From DAOUMF01 sp034408935 (lineage in GTDB: Bacteria; Chloroflexota; Dehalococcoidia; SM23-28-2; RBG-16-64-32): 64,000 bases of DNA. Under the pieces are notes generated by a model, which was given only the letters and a program-made list of their open reading frames with translations, ran no database searches and was not told the DNA's origin. The stretch is from contig DAOUMV010000013.1 of assembly GCA_034408935.1 (NCBI GenBank), forward strand, positions 124,001-188,000, in the 5' to 3' direction. Positions within the stretch are counted from its first letter, which is position 1. Every line of letters begins with the position of its first letter. Shown in pieces: positions 43,147-53,880 of this stretch. The position numbers and the translations under genes are program-made.

Positions 43147-44423
43147 TGCCCCTACTGGCGGAGTGGTACGACCTGAGGGACCTGGGCAACCCCGTGGGCG
43201 CCTTCCTGGACTGGATCCGCGACCAGGGAGCACCGGACTGTGTCCCCTACGTCGTATCGGGACTCATCGGCGTGGTGGCGATTTTTCTCTGGGTGGTCCT
43301 CAGTCAGCTCGCTTTCATCTGGATCGAGCGACGCGTCATCGGGCGGATGCAGGCGAGGATTGGGCCCAACCGGGTGGGGCCGCAAGGACTGCTACAACCC
43401 ATCGCTGATACGATCAAGCTCTTCTTGAAAGAGGCTATCACCAGCCGCAAGGTCGACAGAACGCTGTTCTGGTTGGGCCCAATGCTGATCTTCATGCCCA
43501 CTCTGACAGCGCTGGCCGTGATCCCATTCGGGAGTGGCATGCACCTCACCGACCTCAACGTGGGCGTGCTGTTCGTCATCGCGGTGGCCTCCGTCAACAC
43601 GGTGGCCGTCTTCGTTGCCGGCTGGTCGTCCAACAGCAAGTTCGCCCTCATCGGCTCCATGCGCACGGTGGCGATGCTCATCAGCTACGAACTGATCCAG
43701 GTGCTGGCGCTTTTGGGCGTCGTGGTCTTCGTAGGAAGCATGCGTATGATCACCGTGGTGGAATGGCAGAGCGATTTCAACACCTGGGTGCTGTTCCTGC
43801 AGCCGCTGGCCTTCCTCTCATTCGTTATCGCCTCCGCCGTGGAGATTGGCCGCTCACCCATGGACATCTCGGAGGCGGAATCGGAGATCGTGGCCGGCTA
43901 CCACACGGAATACTCGGGGATCAAGTTCGGCTTCTTCTACGCCGCGGAGTACATCGCGGCGTTCGCCGTCTGCGCCGTCGTCGTCACGCTGTACCTGGGC
44001 GGCTGGACGGCCTGGGGGCTGGAAGAGTGGGTACCCGGCTGGCTGCTGTTCCTGGGCAAGCTGTATCTCACCTTCTTCCTGTTCATCTGGACACGCGGCA
44101 CTCTGCCTCGGTTGCGCATCGACCAGTTGATGGCCTTCGCCTGGAAGTTTCTGCTGCCGCTGGCCCTGCTCAACGTCCTAGTAGCAGGGGGTGAGGTGCT
44201 GATCTGGCGGGAGGGTGACCTTTCGGCGGGGCTGGCGCTGCCCATCTTCGGCGCGGTCAACGCCGCCCTGGCGGTTGCGCTGCTCCTCGGCTGGGCGACA
44301 TTCATGGGGCACCTGAGACCGGAGCACAGAGCGAAGCGGGCGGTGCTCACGCAGAAGCTGGGCGAGATCTACTACACCCCACCGACCGTTGCAGACGAGC
44401 CCACCGGGGCGGGCGAGGCCTAG
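43146..44423 (+). CDS. nuoH: NADH-quinone oxidoreductase subunit H
   Basis: 425 residues, eight or more membrane helices. IERRVIGRMQARIGPNRVGP and EIGRSPMDISEAESEIVAGY with FWTRGTLPRLR-type loop (here IWTRGTLPRLRIDQLM). ATG overlaps the nuoD stop; the frame is open far upstream but that is nuoD sequence. Followed directly by nuoJ; nuoI is missing. Confidence 0.96.
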   Translation: MPLLAEWYDLRDLGNPVGAFLDWIRDQGAPDCVPYVVSGLIGVVAIFLWVVLSQLAFIWIERRVIGRMQARIGPNRVGPQGLLQPIADTIKLFLKEAITSRKVDRTLFWLGPMLIFMPTLTALAVIPFGSGMHLTDLNVGVLFVIAVASVNTVAVFVAGWSSNSKFALIGSMRTVAMLISYELIQVLALLGVVVFVGSMRMITVVEWQSDFNTWVLFLQPLAFLSFVIASAVEIGRSPMDISEAESEIVAGYHTEYSGIKFGFFYAAEYIAAFAVCAVVVTLYLGGWTAWGLEEWVPGWLLFLGKLYLTFFLFIWTRGTLPRLRIDQLMAFAWKFLLPLALLNVLVAGGEVLIWREGDLSAGLALPIFGAVNAALAVALLLGWATFMGHLRPEHRAKRAVLTQKLGEIYYTPPTVADEPTGAGEA

Positions 44424-44425
44424 GG

Positions 44426-44935
44426 ATGGAGGACACCGGCACCGTCATCGCCTTCTGGCTGCTGGCGGTGCTGACCGTCGGCTCCGCCCTCGGCGTGGTC
44501 GCCGTCCGCAACCTCATCCGCGCAGTGGTGCTGCTGATTACCAGCTTCCTCGGGGTGGCTGGGCTCTACATAACGCTATCAGCGGACTTCGTGGCCGTGG
44601 TGCAGGTGCTCATCTACGCCGGGGCGATCTCCGTCCTCATCCTGTTCGCGATAATGCTGACGCCGCTGGCCAGCCGAGACAACGCGGAGACGTTCCTGCA
44701 GGTGCCCGGGCTGCTGCTGGCGGGGCTGGTGGCGTTCACCATGGGCTTCGTCAGCCTGGAGACGGACTGGTCGGTGGTGGAGCGAGGCGGCTTCCAGGAG
44801 ACTGCTACAGAGATAGGGGAGGCACTGCTCTCCAAGTACGTACTGCCGTTCGAGATGGCCTCGGTGCTGCTGCTGGTGGCGATGCTGGGCGCGATAGTGC
44901 TGGTGAGGCCGGAGGGGTCCCCATCCGAGGAGTGA
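44426..44935 (+). CDS. nuoJ: NADH-quinone oxidoreductase subunit J
   Basis: 169 residues, five membrane helices. YITLSADFVAVVQVLIYAGA followed by ISVLILFAIMLT is diagnostic. 2 bp after nuoH. Confidence 0.95.
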   Translation: MEDTGTVIAFWLLAVLTVGSALGVVAVRNLIRAVVLLITSFLGVAGLYITLSADFVAVVQVLIYAGAISVLILFAIMLTPLASRDNAETFLQVPGLLLAGLVAFTMGFVSLETDWSVVERGGFQETATEIGEALLSKYVLPFEMASVLLLVAMLGAIVLVRPEGSPSEE

Positions 44936-44936
44936 G

Positions 44937-45251
44937 ATGTCGATAGACCTGGAGCACTACCTGATCGTCGGCGCCCTCCTGTTCGGGATCGGGCTCTACA
45001 TGGCCCTGGCCAAGCGCAATTTCGTGGGCGTGCTGATGGGCATCGAGCTGATGTTCAACGCGGCGAACCTGACGTTCGTCGCATTCTCCCGATTCGTGGA
45101 GGCGACGGAGCCGCTGACCGGGCACGTGTTCGTGGTGTTCGTGATCACTGTGGCGGCGGCGGAGGCGGCGGTGGCGCTGGGGTTGGCCGTCCTCGTGTAC
45201 CGCAACCGCGAGACGATAGATATGGACCGCATGAACCTTCTGAAGTGGTGA
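44937..45251 (+). CDS. nuoK: NADH-quinone oxidoreductase subunit K
   Basis: 104 residues, three helices. MGIELMFNAANLTFVAFSRF and VVFVITVAAAEAAVALGLAV carry the two conserved membrane glutamates used in proton translocation. 1 bp after nuoJ. Confidence 0.96.
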   Translation: MSIDLEHYLIVGALLFGIGLYMALAKRNFVGVLMGIELMFNAANLTFVAFSRFVEATEPLTGHVFVVFVITVAAAEAAVALGLAVLVYRNRETIDMDRMNLLKW

Positions 45252-45257
45252 CCAGCT

Positions 45258-45452
45258 ATGTGGACGAAGCTGATGGAAACGAAGAACGGCTACACGGCGG
45301 AGATGTGGAAGGAGCTCTTCAACGCCGAGGCCCTGTCGATACGAGTGGTGCCGGCTTCCGGCTGGGCTAACGCCGCGGAGCTGGAGCCTCACACCCTCTA
45401 CGTCCCGTGGGGGAAGGCGCACGTGGCGCAGGAGATACTGAGGAAGATATAG
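45258..45452 (+). CDS. DUF2007-like small protein inside the nuo operon
   Basis: 64 residues: KLMETKNGYTAEMWKELFNA, EALSIRVVPASGW and a C-terminal YVPWGKAHVAQEILRKI. The beta-alpha-beta layout and the final YVPxxxxxxAxEIL resemble PF09413 (DUF2007, putative signal-transducing protein). Soluble, and its frame is tightly placed between nuoK (6 bp) and nuoL (1 bp), so it is transcribed with complex I. A regulatory or assembly role is inference. Confidence 0.75.
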   Translation: MWTKLMETKNGYTAEMWKELFNAEALSIRVVPASGWANAAELEPHTLYVPWGKAHVAQEILRKI

Positions 45453-45453
45453 G

Positions 45454-47394
<1,941 letters not shown>

Positions 47395-47400
47395 GGTAGG

Positions 47401-48867
47401 ATGCTCTCTTTCATCGTCTTCTTCCCCATCGCAGCGGTCGCCGCCATCGCCCTGCTGCCGCGGGAGCGCGAGAGCTGGGCGAAGTGGATCGCGGCCGGGG
47501 TGAGCACGGTTGTGCTAGCCCTGACGCTGGTGCTGTTCGCGGCCTACGACCGCGATCCCGGTGGCTACCAGTTCATGGACAGCCACGTCTGGCTGGGATC
47601 AGACTTCGCGGACTTCACGATCCGCTACGCGGTGGGCGTGGACGGCCTGTCGCTGGCGCTGGTGGTGCTCACGGGCTTCCTGTTCCTGGTGGCGGTGCTC
47701 ATCTCCTGGCGCATCGAGCTGCGGTCGAGAGAGTACTTCGCCTGGATCATGCTCCTGGAGACGAGCCTGCTGGGGGTGTTCAGCGCAATGGACATGGTGC
47801 TCTTCTTCCTGTTCTGGGAGATAGAGCTGATCCCGATGTACTTCCTGATCTCGATCTGGGGGACGGGCCGCAAGCTGTACTCGGCGTGGAAGTACGTGCT
47901 GTATACGCTGTTCGGGTCGGCCTTCATGCTGGTCGGCATCCTGGTGCTGGGGTTCACCGCTGGCACGTTCGACATGCGGGAGCTGGCGCAGATAGAAGAG
48001 ATCAGGGATGCGGTGATCCCTGTGCAGGTAATGTTCTTCCTGCTCACCATCGCCTTCTGCATCAAGCTGCCGGTGGTGCCGTTCCACACCTGGCTCCCGG
48101 ACGCCCATACGGACGCGCCCACGGCGGTGAGCGTGATACTGGCCGGCGTGCTCCTGAAGATGGGGGGCTACGGCATACTGCGGCTGAGCTTCTCGATCAT
48201 GCCGGACGTAGCGCGCGACGCCTCGATTTGGCTCGCCTCGTTCGCTGTGGTGAGCATCCTCTACGGCGCGATAGTAACGCTGCTCCAGACGGATCTCAAG
48301 CGACTGATCGCGTACTCCAGCGTGAGCCACATGGGCTACGTTCTTCTGGGCGCATCTGCGCTGGGAACCGTAGGCCTGACCGGAGCGGCCATGCAGATGT
48401 TCACCCACGGCCTCATTACCGGCCTGCTGTTCGTCCTTGTGGGGATGGTGTACGACCGCACCCACACCCGAAACATCAGCGACCTGTCGGGGATGGCGCA
48501 CAGGATGCCCTTCATCGCCACGATGATGGTAATAGCGGGGCTGGCATCGCTGGGGCTGCCCAGCCTGGCCGGCTTCGTCTCGGAGGTGACGGTGTTCTTG
48601 GGGACGTTCGCTAAGCACGAGTTCCTTACCGTGCTGGCGGTCACGGCTATCGTCCTGACGGCGGGCTACATCCTGTGGATGATCCAGCGGGTGTTCTGGG
48701 GCGAACCCGCCGAGCGCTGGGAGGGCATCGGCGACGCTACCGCCTGGTGGGAGCGGGCGCCGCTGCTAGCGATGGTGACGGTGATCGTCCTGGTGGGGGT
48801 GTATCCGGCGGTGATGTTGGACCTGCTGGAGACAAGTGTGGTGCCTATAGCAGGGAGGCTGGCGTGA
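47401..48867 (+). CDS. nuoM: NADH-quinone oxidoreductase subunit M
   Basis: 488 residues. FFLFWEIELIPMYFLISIWG (Glu helix) and FCIKLPVVPFHTWLPDAHTD (Lys helix), YSSVSHMGYVLLG. Second antiporter-like proton pump subunit. 6 bp after nuoL. Confidence 0.96.
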   Translation: MLSFIVFFPIAAVAAIALLPRERESWAKWIAAGVSTVVLALTLVLFAAYDRDPGGYQFMDSHVWLGSDFADFTIRYAVGVDGLSLALVVLTGFLFLVAVLISWRIELRSREYFAWIMLLETSLLGVFSAMDMVLFFLFWEIELIPMYFLISIWGTGRKLYSAWKYVLYTLFGSAFMLVGILVLGFTAGTFDMRELAQIEEIRDAVIPVQVMFFLLTIAFCIKLPVVPFHTWLPDAHTDAPTAVSVILAGVLLKMGGYGILRLSFSIMPDVARDASIWLASFAVVSILYGAIVTLLQTDLKRLIAYSSVSHMGYVLLGASALGTVGLTGAAMQMFTHGLITGLLFVLVGMVYDRTHTRNISDLSGMAHRMPFIATMMVIAGLASLGLPSLAGFVSEVTVFLGTFAKHEFLTVLAVTAIVLTAGYILWMIQRVFWGEPAERWEGIGDATAWWERAPLLAMVTVIVLVGVYPAVMLDLLETSVVPIAGRLA

Positions 48868-48907
48868 TGCAGGCGCCGATGGCTCCACCCCTCCCCAGGA
48901 TGTTCTT

Positions 48908-48953
48908 CCCACCCAGCCCGCCCCTGAAGGGATTCAGACTTCGGCCCCACCCC
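48908..48953. repeat. Dispersed repeat, copy A
   Basis: CCCACCC..CCCGCCCCTGAAGGGATTCAGACTTCG-type sequence in the 200-bp nuoM-nuoN gap, shared with 51072-51115 (only a few mismatches and one indel). Confidence 0.75.
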
Positions 48954-49028
48954 AACGGGTTGAGGGCGACGTCTGTGCGAGGGATTTCGACATGGGCAGC
49001 GGCTGAGATAGGGCCTGCAGAAAGCGAG

Positions 49029-49048
49029 CCGCGGGTTTCAACCCGCGG
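49029..49048. repeat. GC-rich hairpin before nuoN
   Basis: CCGCGGGTT-TC-AACCCGCGG, perfect 9-bp arms, 20 bp upstream of the nuoN start. Could modulate transcript processing or read-through between nuoM and nuoN. Confidence 0.6.
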
Positions 49049-49068
49049 GGGAGAGTTCGCTAAGAGCG

Positions 49069-50544
49069 ATGGATAGCGTCAACCGCTTCGGCCCGGAGCT
49101 GATCATGCTGGCGGTTGCGGGGATCATCATCCTCGCCGACCTGGCGTGGGCGCTGGCCGGCCCCGGCGCGGAGAGGATACGTCGAGGCGCACTGGCGGGG
49201 CTCGCTCTGACGGGCGCTGCGGCTTCGATCGTCTGGTCGGCGCTGCTCATCGCCTTCGACGAGCAGGGGACCGCCTTCAGCGGCACGATAAGCGTCGACG
49301 ACTTCGCGCTGTTCTTTAACTTCCTGTTTGCCGGCATCGCGGCCATCATCGTCCTCTCGTCAATCGACCTCCTGCGGGGGAGTCGCTTCACAGCCGAGTA
49401 CCACGCGCTGGTGCTGGCATCCTCGGCGGGGATGATGCTCATGGCGAGCGCCGTGGACCTGATCGCGATCTTCGTGGCGCTGGAGCTCACTGGCATAAGC
49501 CTGTACATCCTCGTGGCCTTCCTCAAGGAGGGCCGCTCGAGCGAGGCCGGGCTGAAGTACCTGCTGCTGGGAGCGATAAGCTCCGCCGTAACCCTCTACG
49601 GCATGGCGTACCTGTTCGGTATCACCGGATCGACGTCGCTGGACGAGATCGGCCGCGCAGTGGGCGCGGCGGACGGCGACACGCGCTCGGCGCTGGTGCT
49701 GGCGGCGGTGTTCCTGGCCGCCGGGTTCGGGTTCAAGATGGCAATCGTGCCCTTCCAGATGTGGGTGCCCGACGTGTACGAAGGAGCGCCAACGCCGGTG
49801 ACGGCCTACCTCTCCGTCGGGAGCAAGGCGGCGGGGTTCGCCGTGGTGATCCGGGTCTTCCTGGTGGGCCTGGGCGACGGCTTCATCTCCAGCGACTGGG
49901 CGAACGTCTTCGCGGTGCTGGCAGCCATCTCCATGAGCGTAGGCAACGTGCTGGCCCTGGCGCAGGGGAACATCAAGCGCATGCTGGGATACAGCTCCAT
50001 CGCCCAGGCGGGCAACTTCTTGATCGGCCTGGCGGCGGTGGCCGCCGCCGACCCGCAGCTACTCCTGGGGACGAGCTCCGTCGTGTTCTTCCTGGGAACG
50101 TACGCCTTCACCAACCTGGGCGCCTTCATCGCCATCATCGCCATCTCCAACAAAATCGGCTCGGACCAGATCGACGACTACTCGGGCGTGGCCAGACGGT
50201 CGCCGCTGCTGGCACTGGGCCTCACGCTATGTCTGATCTCGCTCACCGGCATCCCGCCCACGGCTGGCTTCATCGCCAAGGTGTACGTGTTCAACGCGGC
50301 GGTACAGGCCAACCTGGTGTGGCTAGCGATCGTGGGCGTCCTGAACAGCGTGGTCGCCGCCTTCTACTACCTGCGGGTGGTCCTCAACATGTATGTGGCC
50401 GAGCCAGCCAGCGAGGAACGCATCCAGCCGGGGTACTACCTGGCGGCGGCGATGGCTGTGGCCGTGGTGGGGCTGCTGGTCATCGGCATCTTCCCCAGCC
50501 CGCTGCTCGAGGCGTCCGAGGCGGCAGCGGGCGTCTTCGCCTAG
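49069..50544 (+). CDS. nuoN: NADH-quinone oxidoreductase subunit N
   Basis: 491 residues. FVALELTGISLYILVAFLKE, GFKMAIVPFQMWVPDVYEGA and YSSIAQAGNFLIGL. Third antiporter-like subunit. Separated from nuoM by 201 bp of repeat sequence, the only large gap in the operon. Confidence 0.96.
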   Translation: MDSVNRFGPELIMLAVAGIIILADLAWALAGPGAERIRRGALAGLALTGAAASIVWSALLIAFDEQGTAFSGTISVDDFALFFNFLFAGIAAIIVLSSIDLLRGSRFTAEYHALVLASSAGMMLMASAVDLIAIFVALELTGISLYILVAFLKEGRSSEAGLKYLLLGAISSAVTLYGMAYLFGITGSTSLDEIGRAVGAADGDTRSALVLAAVFLAAGFGFKMAIVPFQMWVPDVYEGAPTPVTAYLSVGSKAAGFAVVIRVFLVGLGDGFISSDWANVFAVLAAISMSVGNVLALAQGNIKRMLGYSSIAQAGNFLIGLAAVAAADPQLLLGTSSVVFFLGTYAFTNLGAFIAIIAISNKIGSDQIDDYSGVARRSPLLALGLTLCLISLTGIPPTAGFIAKVYVFNAAVQANLVWLAIVGVLNSVVAAFYYLRVVLNMYVAEPASEERIQPGYYLAAAMAVAVVGLLVIGIFPSPLLEASEAAAGVFA

Positions 50545-50559
50545 GCCGGGAAGCCCTCG

Positions 50560-51033
50560 GTGGCCGAGCACGTCATCCTCGTCTCTGTTGTCGAACCGTT
50601 CGCATCGTCCGTGAGCGAGGAGTGGCTGGAGTCGGTCGCGCGCCGGGTGCTGGAGGCGGAGGGCGTGGGCGCCGCCGAGCTGAGCGTCACGGTCACCGAC
50701 GACGAGACGGTGCGGTCGCTCAACCGCGAGTACGCGGGGGAGGACGCCGTCACGGACGTGCTCTCGTTCTCACAACGAGAGGGGGAGGAGTTCGCCGCGC
50801 CAGTGGATGCAGTGCCGCCGCTGGGGGAGGTGATCATCGCCTACCCGCAGGCGGAGCGGCAGGCGAAGGAGCGCAGCGAGTCGCAGGAGGCCGAGCTAGC
50901 ACGGCTGCTGATACACGGCATCCTGCACCTGCTGGGGTACGACCACGCCGAGCCGGCGAAGGAGCGCCGCATGCGGGCGCGGGAGGAGGATCTGGTGGAA
51001 GCGACCGCTCGCCGTTCGACTGGCTCAGGGTGA
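50560..51033 (+). CDS. ybeY: Endoribonuclease YbeY
   Basis: 157 residues. SVTVTDDETVRSLNREYAGE, DVLSFSQREGEEF and the zinc motif HGILHLLGYDH. 16S rRNA maturation and ribosome quality control. The last six residues and the TGA are supplied by a REP-like element (51012-51040), so the native C-terminus was probably replaced. Confidence 0.94.
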   Translation: MAEHVILVSVVEPFASSVSEEWLESVARRVLEAEGVGAAELSVTVTDDETVRSLNREYAGEDAVTDVLSFSQREGEEFAAPVDAVPPLGEVIIAYPQAERQAKERSESQEAELARLLIHGILHLLGYDHAEPAKERRMRAREEDLVEATARRSTGSG

Positions 51034-51040
51034 GCGGAGG
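51012..51040. repeat. REP-like element, copy 2 (ybeY 3' end)
   Basis: CCGTTCGACTGGCTCAGGGTGAGC-type sequence that includes the ybeY stop codon. Confidence 0.7.
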
Positions 51041-51071
51041 TTGCGCCACCCCACCCCCCAGACTCATTTGT

Positions 51072-51115
51072 CCCACCCGCCCACCCCTGAAGGGATTCAG
51101 GCTTCGCCCCACCCC
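51072..51115. repeat. Dispersed repeat, copy B
   Basis: Second copy of the 48908-48953 element. Confidence 0.75.
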
Positions 51116-51139
51116 GCAGAGAGCCAGCACTTCGACATG

Positions 51140-51166
51140 CCCTTCGGCAAGACTCAGGACAAGTGG
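51140..51166. repeat. REP-like element, copy 3 (dnaX upstream)
   Basis: CCCTTCGGCAAGACTCAGGAC-type copy just upstream of the dnaX promoter. Confidence 0.65.
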
Positions 51167-51184
51167 ATTCGGAGTCCCCCGGCC

Positions 51185-51213
51185 TTTGATTTGGAGCACG
51201 CTCGTTCTATAAT
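51185..51213 (+). promoter_or_regulatory. dnaX promoter, apparently leaderless
   Basis: TTTGAT, 17-bp spacer, TATAAT (51208-51213). Only 9 bp separate the -10 from the GTG, so transcription should start at or next to the start codon. Confidence 0.65.
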
Positions 51214-51222
51214 GGCCGCGTA

Positions 51223-52905
51223 GTGAGCTCCGAGGTCGCTCCGACAAGCTCCCAGACCGCGCCCGCGGCACAGGTTCTGTACCGCAAGTGGCGCCCCCAA
51301 ACCTTCACTGAGGTCGTCGGCCAGGAGCTTGTTACCCGCACGCTGCGCAACTCGGTGGCCTCCGGCCGCATCGCTCACGCCTATCTGCTTAGCGGCCCGC
51401 GAGGGACCGGCAAGACCAGCCTGGGACGGCTCATCGCCAAGGCCGCCAACTGCGCCGCGCCAGTGGAGGGCGAGCCCTGCAACGAGTGCGAGTCCTGCCG
51501 CGCTTTCCTGGAAGGCCGGGCGATGGACTTCATCGAGCAGGACGCGGCCAGCCACAACAGCGTGGACGACATCCGCCAACTCCGCGAGAACGTGATCCTG
51601 AACCCCATGTCGGGGCAGTTCAAGGTCTACCTGCTGGACGAGGTGCACATGCTGAGCACCAGCGCCGAGAACGCTCTGCTGAAAACGCTGGAGGAGCCAC
51701 CGCCGCACATCATCTTCGTCCTGGCCACCACGGAGCCGCACAAGGTGACGGCGACGATCATCTCCCGCTGCCAGCGGTTCGACCTGCGACGCATCCCGAC
51801 GCCCGCCGTGGTGGAGCGACTGGCCTTTATCTGCGACAAGGAGGGTTTCTCCCTGGACGAAGTAGCCCTTCAGGAGATAGCCCGCGGCGCCAGCGGCAGC
51901 CTCCGCGACGCCATCAACGCGCTGGAGCAAGTCGTCACCTACTACGGGCCCTCGCCCAGCCTGGAGCAGGTGCGGGAGGCGCTGGGGATCAGCGTGGACG
52001 TCCGCAGCGCCGAGCTGACCCGCCTGGTCCTCGCCGGTGACCTCGCGGGAGGGTTGAAGCTGGTGGCCGCCGTGCGCGACGACGGCGTGGACATGCGCCG
52101 CTTCTCGAAGGAGGTGGTCGACTACCTGCGGGAGCTGCTTCTGGTGAAGGCCGACGCCGCCGATACGCTGGACCGGCCCCGTGAGACCCTGATAGAGATG
52201 CAGACGCGGACCCGGGAGGTGGACGGAGCCGAGATCGTGCGCGCCCTCAAGGCCCTGGGGAAACTGGACTTCCGCGACGACCCACAGTCGTCGCTGCCGC
52301 TGGAGCTGGCGCTGGTCGAGCTGGCTCCGGAGCGGGAGAGGCCGGCACCGCCGGAGATGGCCCCGACGCCAGAAAAAGCGGCGGCGGAAGAGCCTGAGCC
52401 GCAGTTCTCGATTCCCGTTTCGGGGACGGAGGCCGTGGCGGCCACCACCGCCAACGCCACCGTGGGAGCAGCGGAGGAGGCCGCAGAGGCACCTCCTCCA
52501 GCGGGCGTCCCACCCGATCCTTCGGCAAGCTCAGGACAGGCTTTGCTGACTCGGATCCGGGAGGCCTGCAAGGAGAGCGACAGGCAGCTTGCCGCCCTCC
52601 TTAACGCCTCCTGTGAAGTGAAATCGCTGGAGGAGGATGTCCTCACCCTGGGCTTCTACCACACGTTCCACCTGGAGCGCGTGGAGGCGGGGGGATACAA
52701 GAGCCGCCTCAACGAGCTGTTCTCGCAGGCCCTGGGGAGGCCGGTGACCACCGAATTGATGCACTCGCCGCGGAGGCCCACCCCGGGCAAGATCAAGGGG
52801 GGGCATTTGGCGCGGGCGGCGCGAGAGTTGGGCGCCAAGCCTGTCCTGAGACAAGGCGAAGAGCCCAATGGGAAAGGAGCGGAGAATTGGCCCGACGCGG
52901 AATGA
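51223..52905 (+). CDS. dnaX: DNA polymerase III subunit gamma/tau
   Basis: 560 residues. YRKWRPQTFTEVVGQE start, Walker A GPRGTGKTS, zinc module NCAAPVEGEPCNECESC, LLDEVHMLSTSAENALLKTL (Walker B) and SRC sensor. The C-terminal third is Ala/Glu/Pro-rich; within it PDPSASSGQA is encoded by a REP-like element (52519-52540). No obvious slippery A-run for a gamma frameshift was seen. Starts a recombination/replication cluster with ybaB, recR and recO. Confidence 0.96.
   Translation: MSSEVAPTSSQTAPAAQVLYRKWRPQTFTEVVGQELVTRTLRNSVASGRIAHAYLLSGPRGTGKTSLGRLIAKAANCAAPVEGEPCNECESCRAFLEGRAMDFIEQDAASHNSVDDIRQLRENVILNPMSGQFKVYLLDEVHMLSTSAENALLKTLEEPPPHIIFVLATTEPHKVTATIISRCQRFDLRRIPTPAVVERLAFICDKEGFSLDEVALQEIARGASGSLRDAINALEQVVTYYGPSPSLEQVREALGISVDVRSAELTRLVLAGDLAGGLKLVAAVRDDGVDMRRFSKEVVDYLRELLLVKADAADTLDRPRETLIEMQTRTREVDGAEIVRALKALGKLDFRDDPQSSLPLELALVELAPERERPAPPEMAPTPEKAAAEEPEPQFSIPVSGTEAVAATTANATVGAAEEAAEAPPPAGVPPDPSASSGQALLTRIREACKESDRQLAALLNASCEVKSLEEDVLTLGFYHTFHLERVEAGGYKSRLNELFSQALGRPVTTELMHSPRRPTPGKIKGGHLARAARELGAKPVLRQGEEPNGKGAENWPDAE
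52519..52540. repeat. REP-like element, copy 4 (inside dnaX)
   Basis: CCTTCGGCAAGCTCAGGACA-type copy translated in frame in the tau linker. Confidence 0.75.
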
Positions 52906-53210
52906 ACCAGCAGATGATGAAGCAGATGCAGCAGCTCCAGGGCCAGATCGCGAAGGCCCAGCAGGAGCTGGAGGAGACGACCATCGAGACCTCGGCGGGC
53001 GGGGGTGCCGTCTCGGTGGTGATGACGGCGCACCCGAAGATGAAGTCGATCACCGTCCAGCCGGAGGTGGTGGACCCCGACGACGTGGAGATGCTCCAGG
53101 ACCTGATCATGGCCGCCGTGAACGAGGCGCTGGAGCAGATCCGGGCCACCCAGATGCAGCAGATGGCGGGGATTGCAGGCGGGTTGAACATCCCCGGCCT
53201 CACCGGCTAG
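52887..53210 (+). CDS. ybaB: YbaB/EbfC nucleoid-associated protein
   Basis: 107 residues. MMKQMQQLQGQIAKAQQELE helix, TIETSAGGGAVSVVMTAHPK core, VEMLQDLIMAAVNEAL. Binds DNA as a dimer, usually encoded between dnaX and recR as here. TTG 52887 has GGAG 7 nt upstream; ATG 52902 overlaps the dnaX stop and is an alternative. Confidence 0.94.
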   Translation: MARRGMNQQMMKQMQQLQGQIAKAQQELEETTIETSAGGGAVSVVMTAHPKMKSITVQPEVVDPDDVEMLQDLIMAAVNEALEQIRATQMQQMAGIAGGLNIPGLTG

Positions 53211-53261
53211 CGGGGATCGACCAACAGCGCAGCCGGTCCCGCCTTTCGAGATGATCCCCTC

Positions 53262-53879
53262 ATGAACGAGCAGCCCGCAGCGGCCCCCGGGCCGGTCGCC
53301 CGCCTCATCGAGGAGTTCCACAAGCTCCCCGGCGTGGGCCCCAAGCTCGCCCAGAGGCTCACCTACTACCTCCTCCGCATGCCGGCCGCCGAAGCGCGGG
53401 GTCTGGCCGACGCGATCCTGGAAGTGAAGGAGCGTATCACCTTCTGCTCCGTCTGCCAGAACGTCACCGACACCAACCCCTGCCGCATCTGCGACAGCGA
53501 CCGGCGAGAACGAAACATGATCTGCGTGGTGGAGGAGCCGCTGGACATCCTGGCCATGGAGCGCTCCGGCAGCTACCGCGGCCTGTACCACGTCCTCCAC
53601 GGCGCCATCTCCCCCATGGACGGTATCGGCCCCGAGGAGCTGAAGATCGAGCAACTGCTGGCCCGCCTCCGCACCAACGAGGCGACGGAGGTGATCCTGG
53701 CCACGAACCCCAACCTGGAGGGCGAGGCCACGGCGATGTACCTGACACGCCTGCTACGGCCCCTGGGCCTGAAGATCACACGCCTAGCCCGCGGCCTCCC
53801 CGTCGGCGGCGACCTGGAGTACGCCGACGACGTCACCCTGACCCGCGCCCTGGAGGGTCGCCAGGAGGTGCAGGACTAG
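53262..53879 (+). CDS. recR: Recombination mediator RecR
   Basis: 205 residues. HhH near KLPGVGPKLAQRL, zinc finger CSVCQNVTDTNPCRIC, and the Toprim domain with VVEEPLDILAMERSGSYRG. Works with RecO in loading RecA at gaps. ATG start. Confidence 0.96.
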   Translation: MNEQPAAAPGPVARLIEEFHKLPGVGPKLAQRLTYYLLRMPAAEARGLADAILEVKERITFCSVCQNVTDTNPCRICDSDRRERNMICVVEEPLDILAMERSGSYRGLYHVLHGAISPMDGIGPEELKIEQLLARLRTNEATEVILATNPNLEGEATAMYLTRLLRPLGLKITRLARGLPVGGDLEYADDVTLTRALEGRQEVQD

Positions 53880-53880
53880 C

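Noticed and set aside
51223..52905. Programmed frameshift producing a short gamma form from dnaX
   Set aside because: I did not see an A-rich slippery heptamer with a downstream stem in the relevant region.
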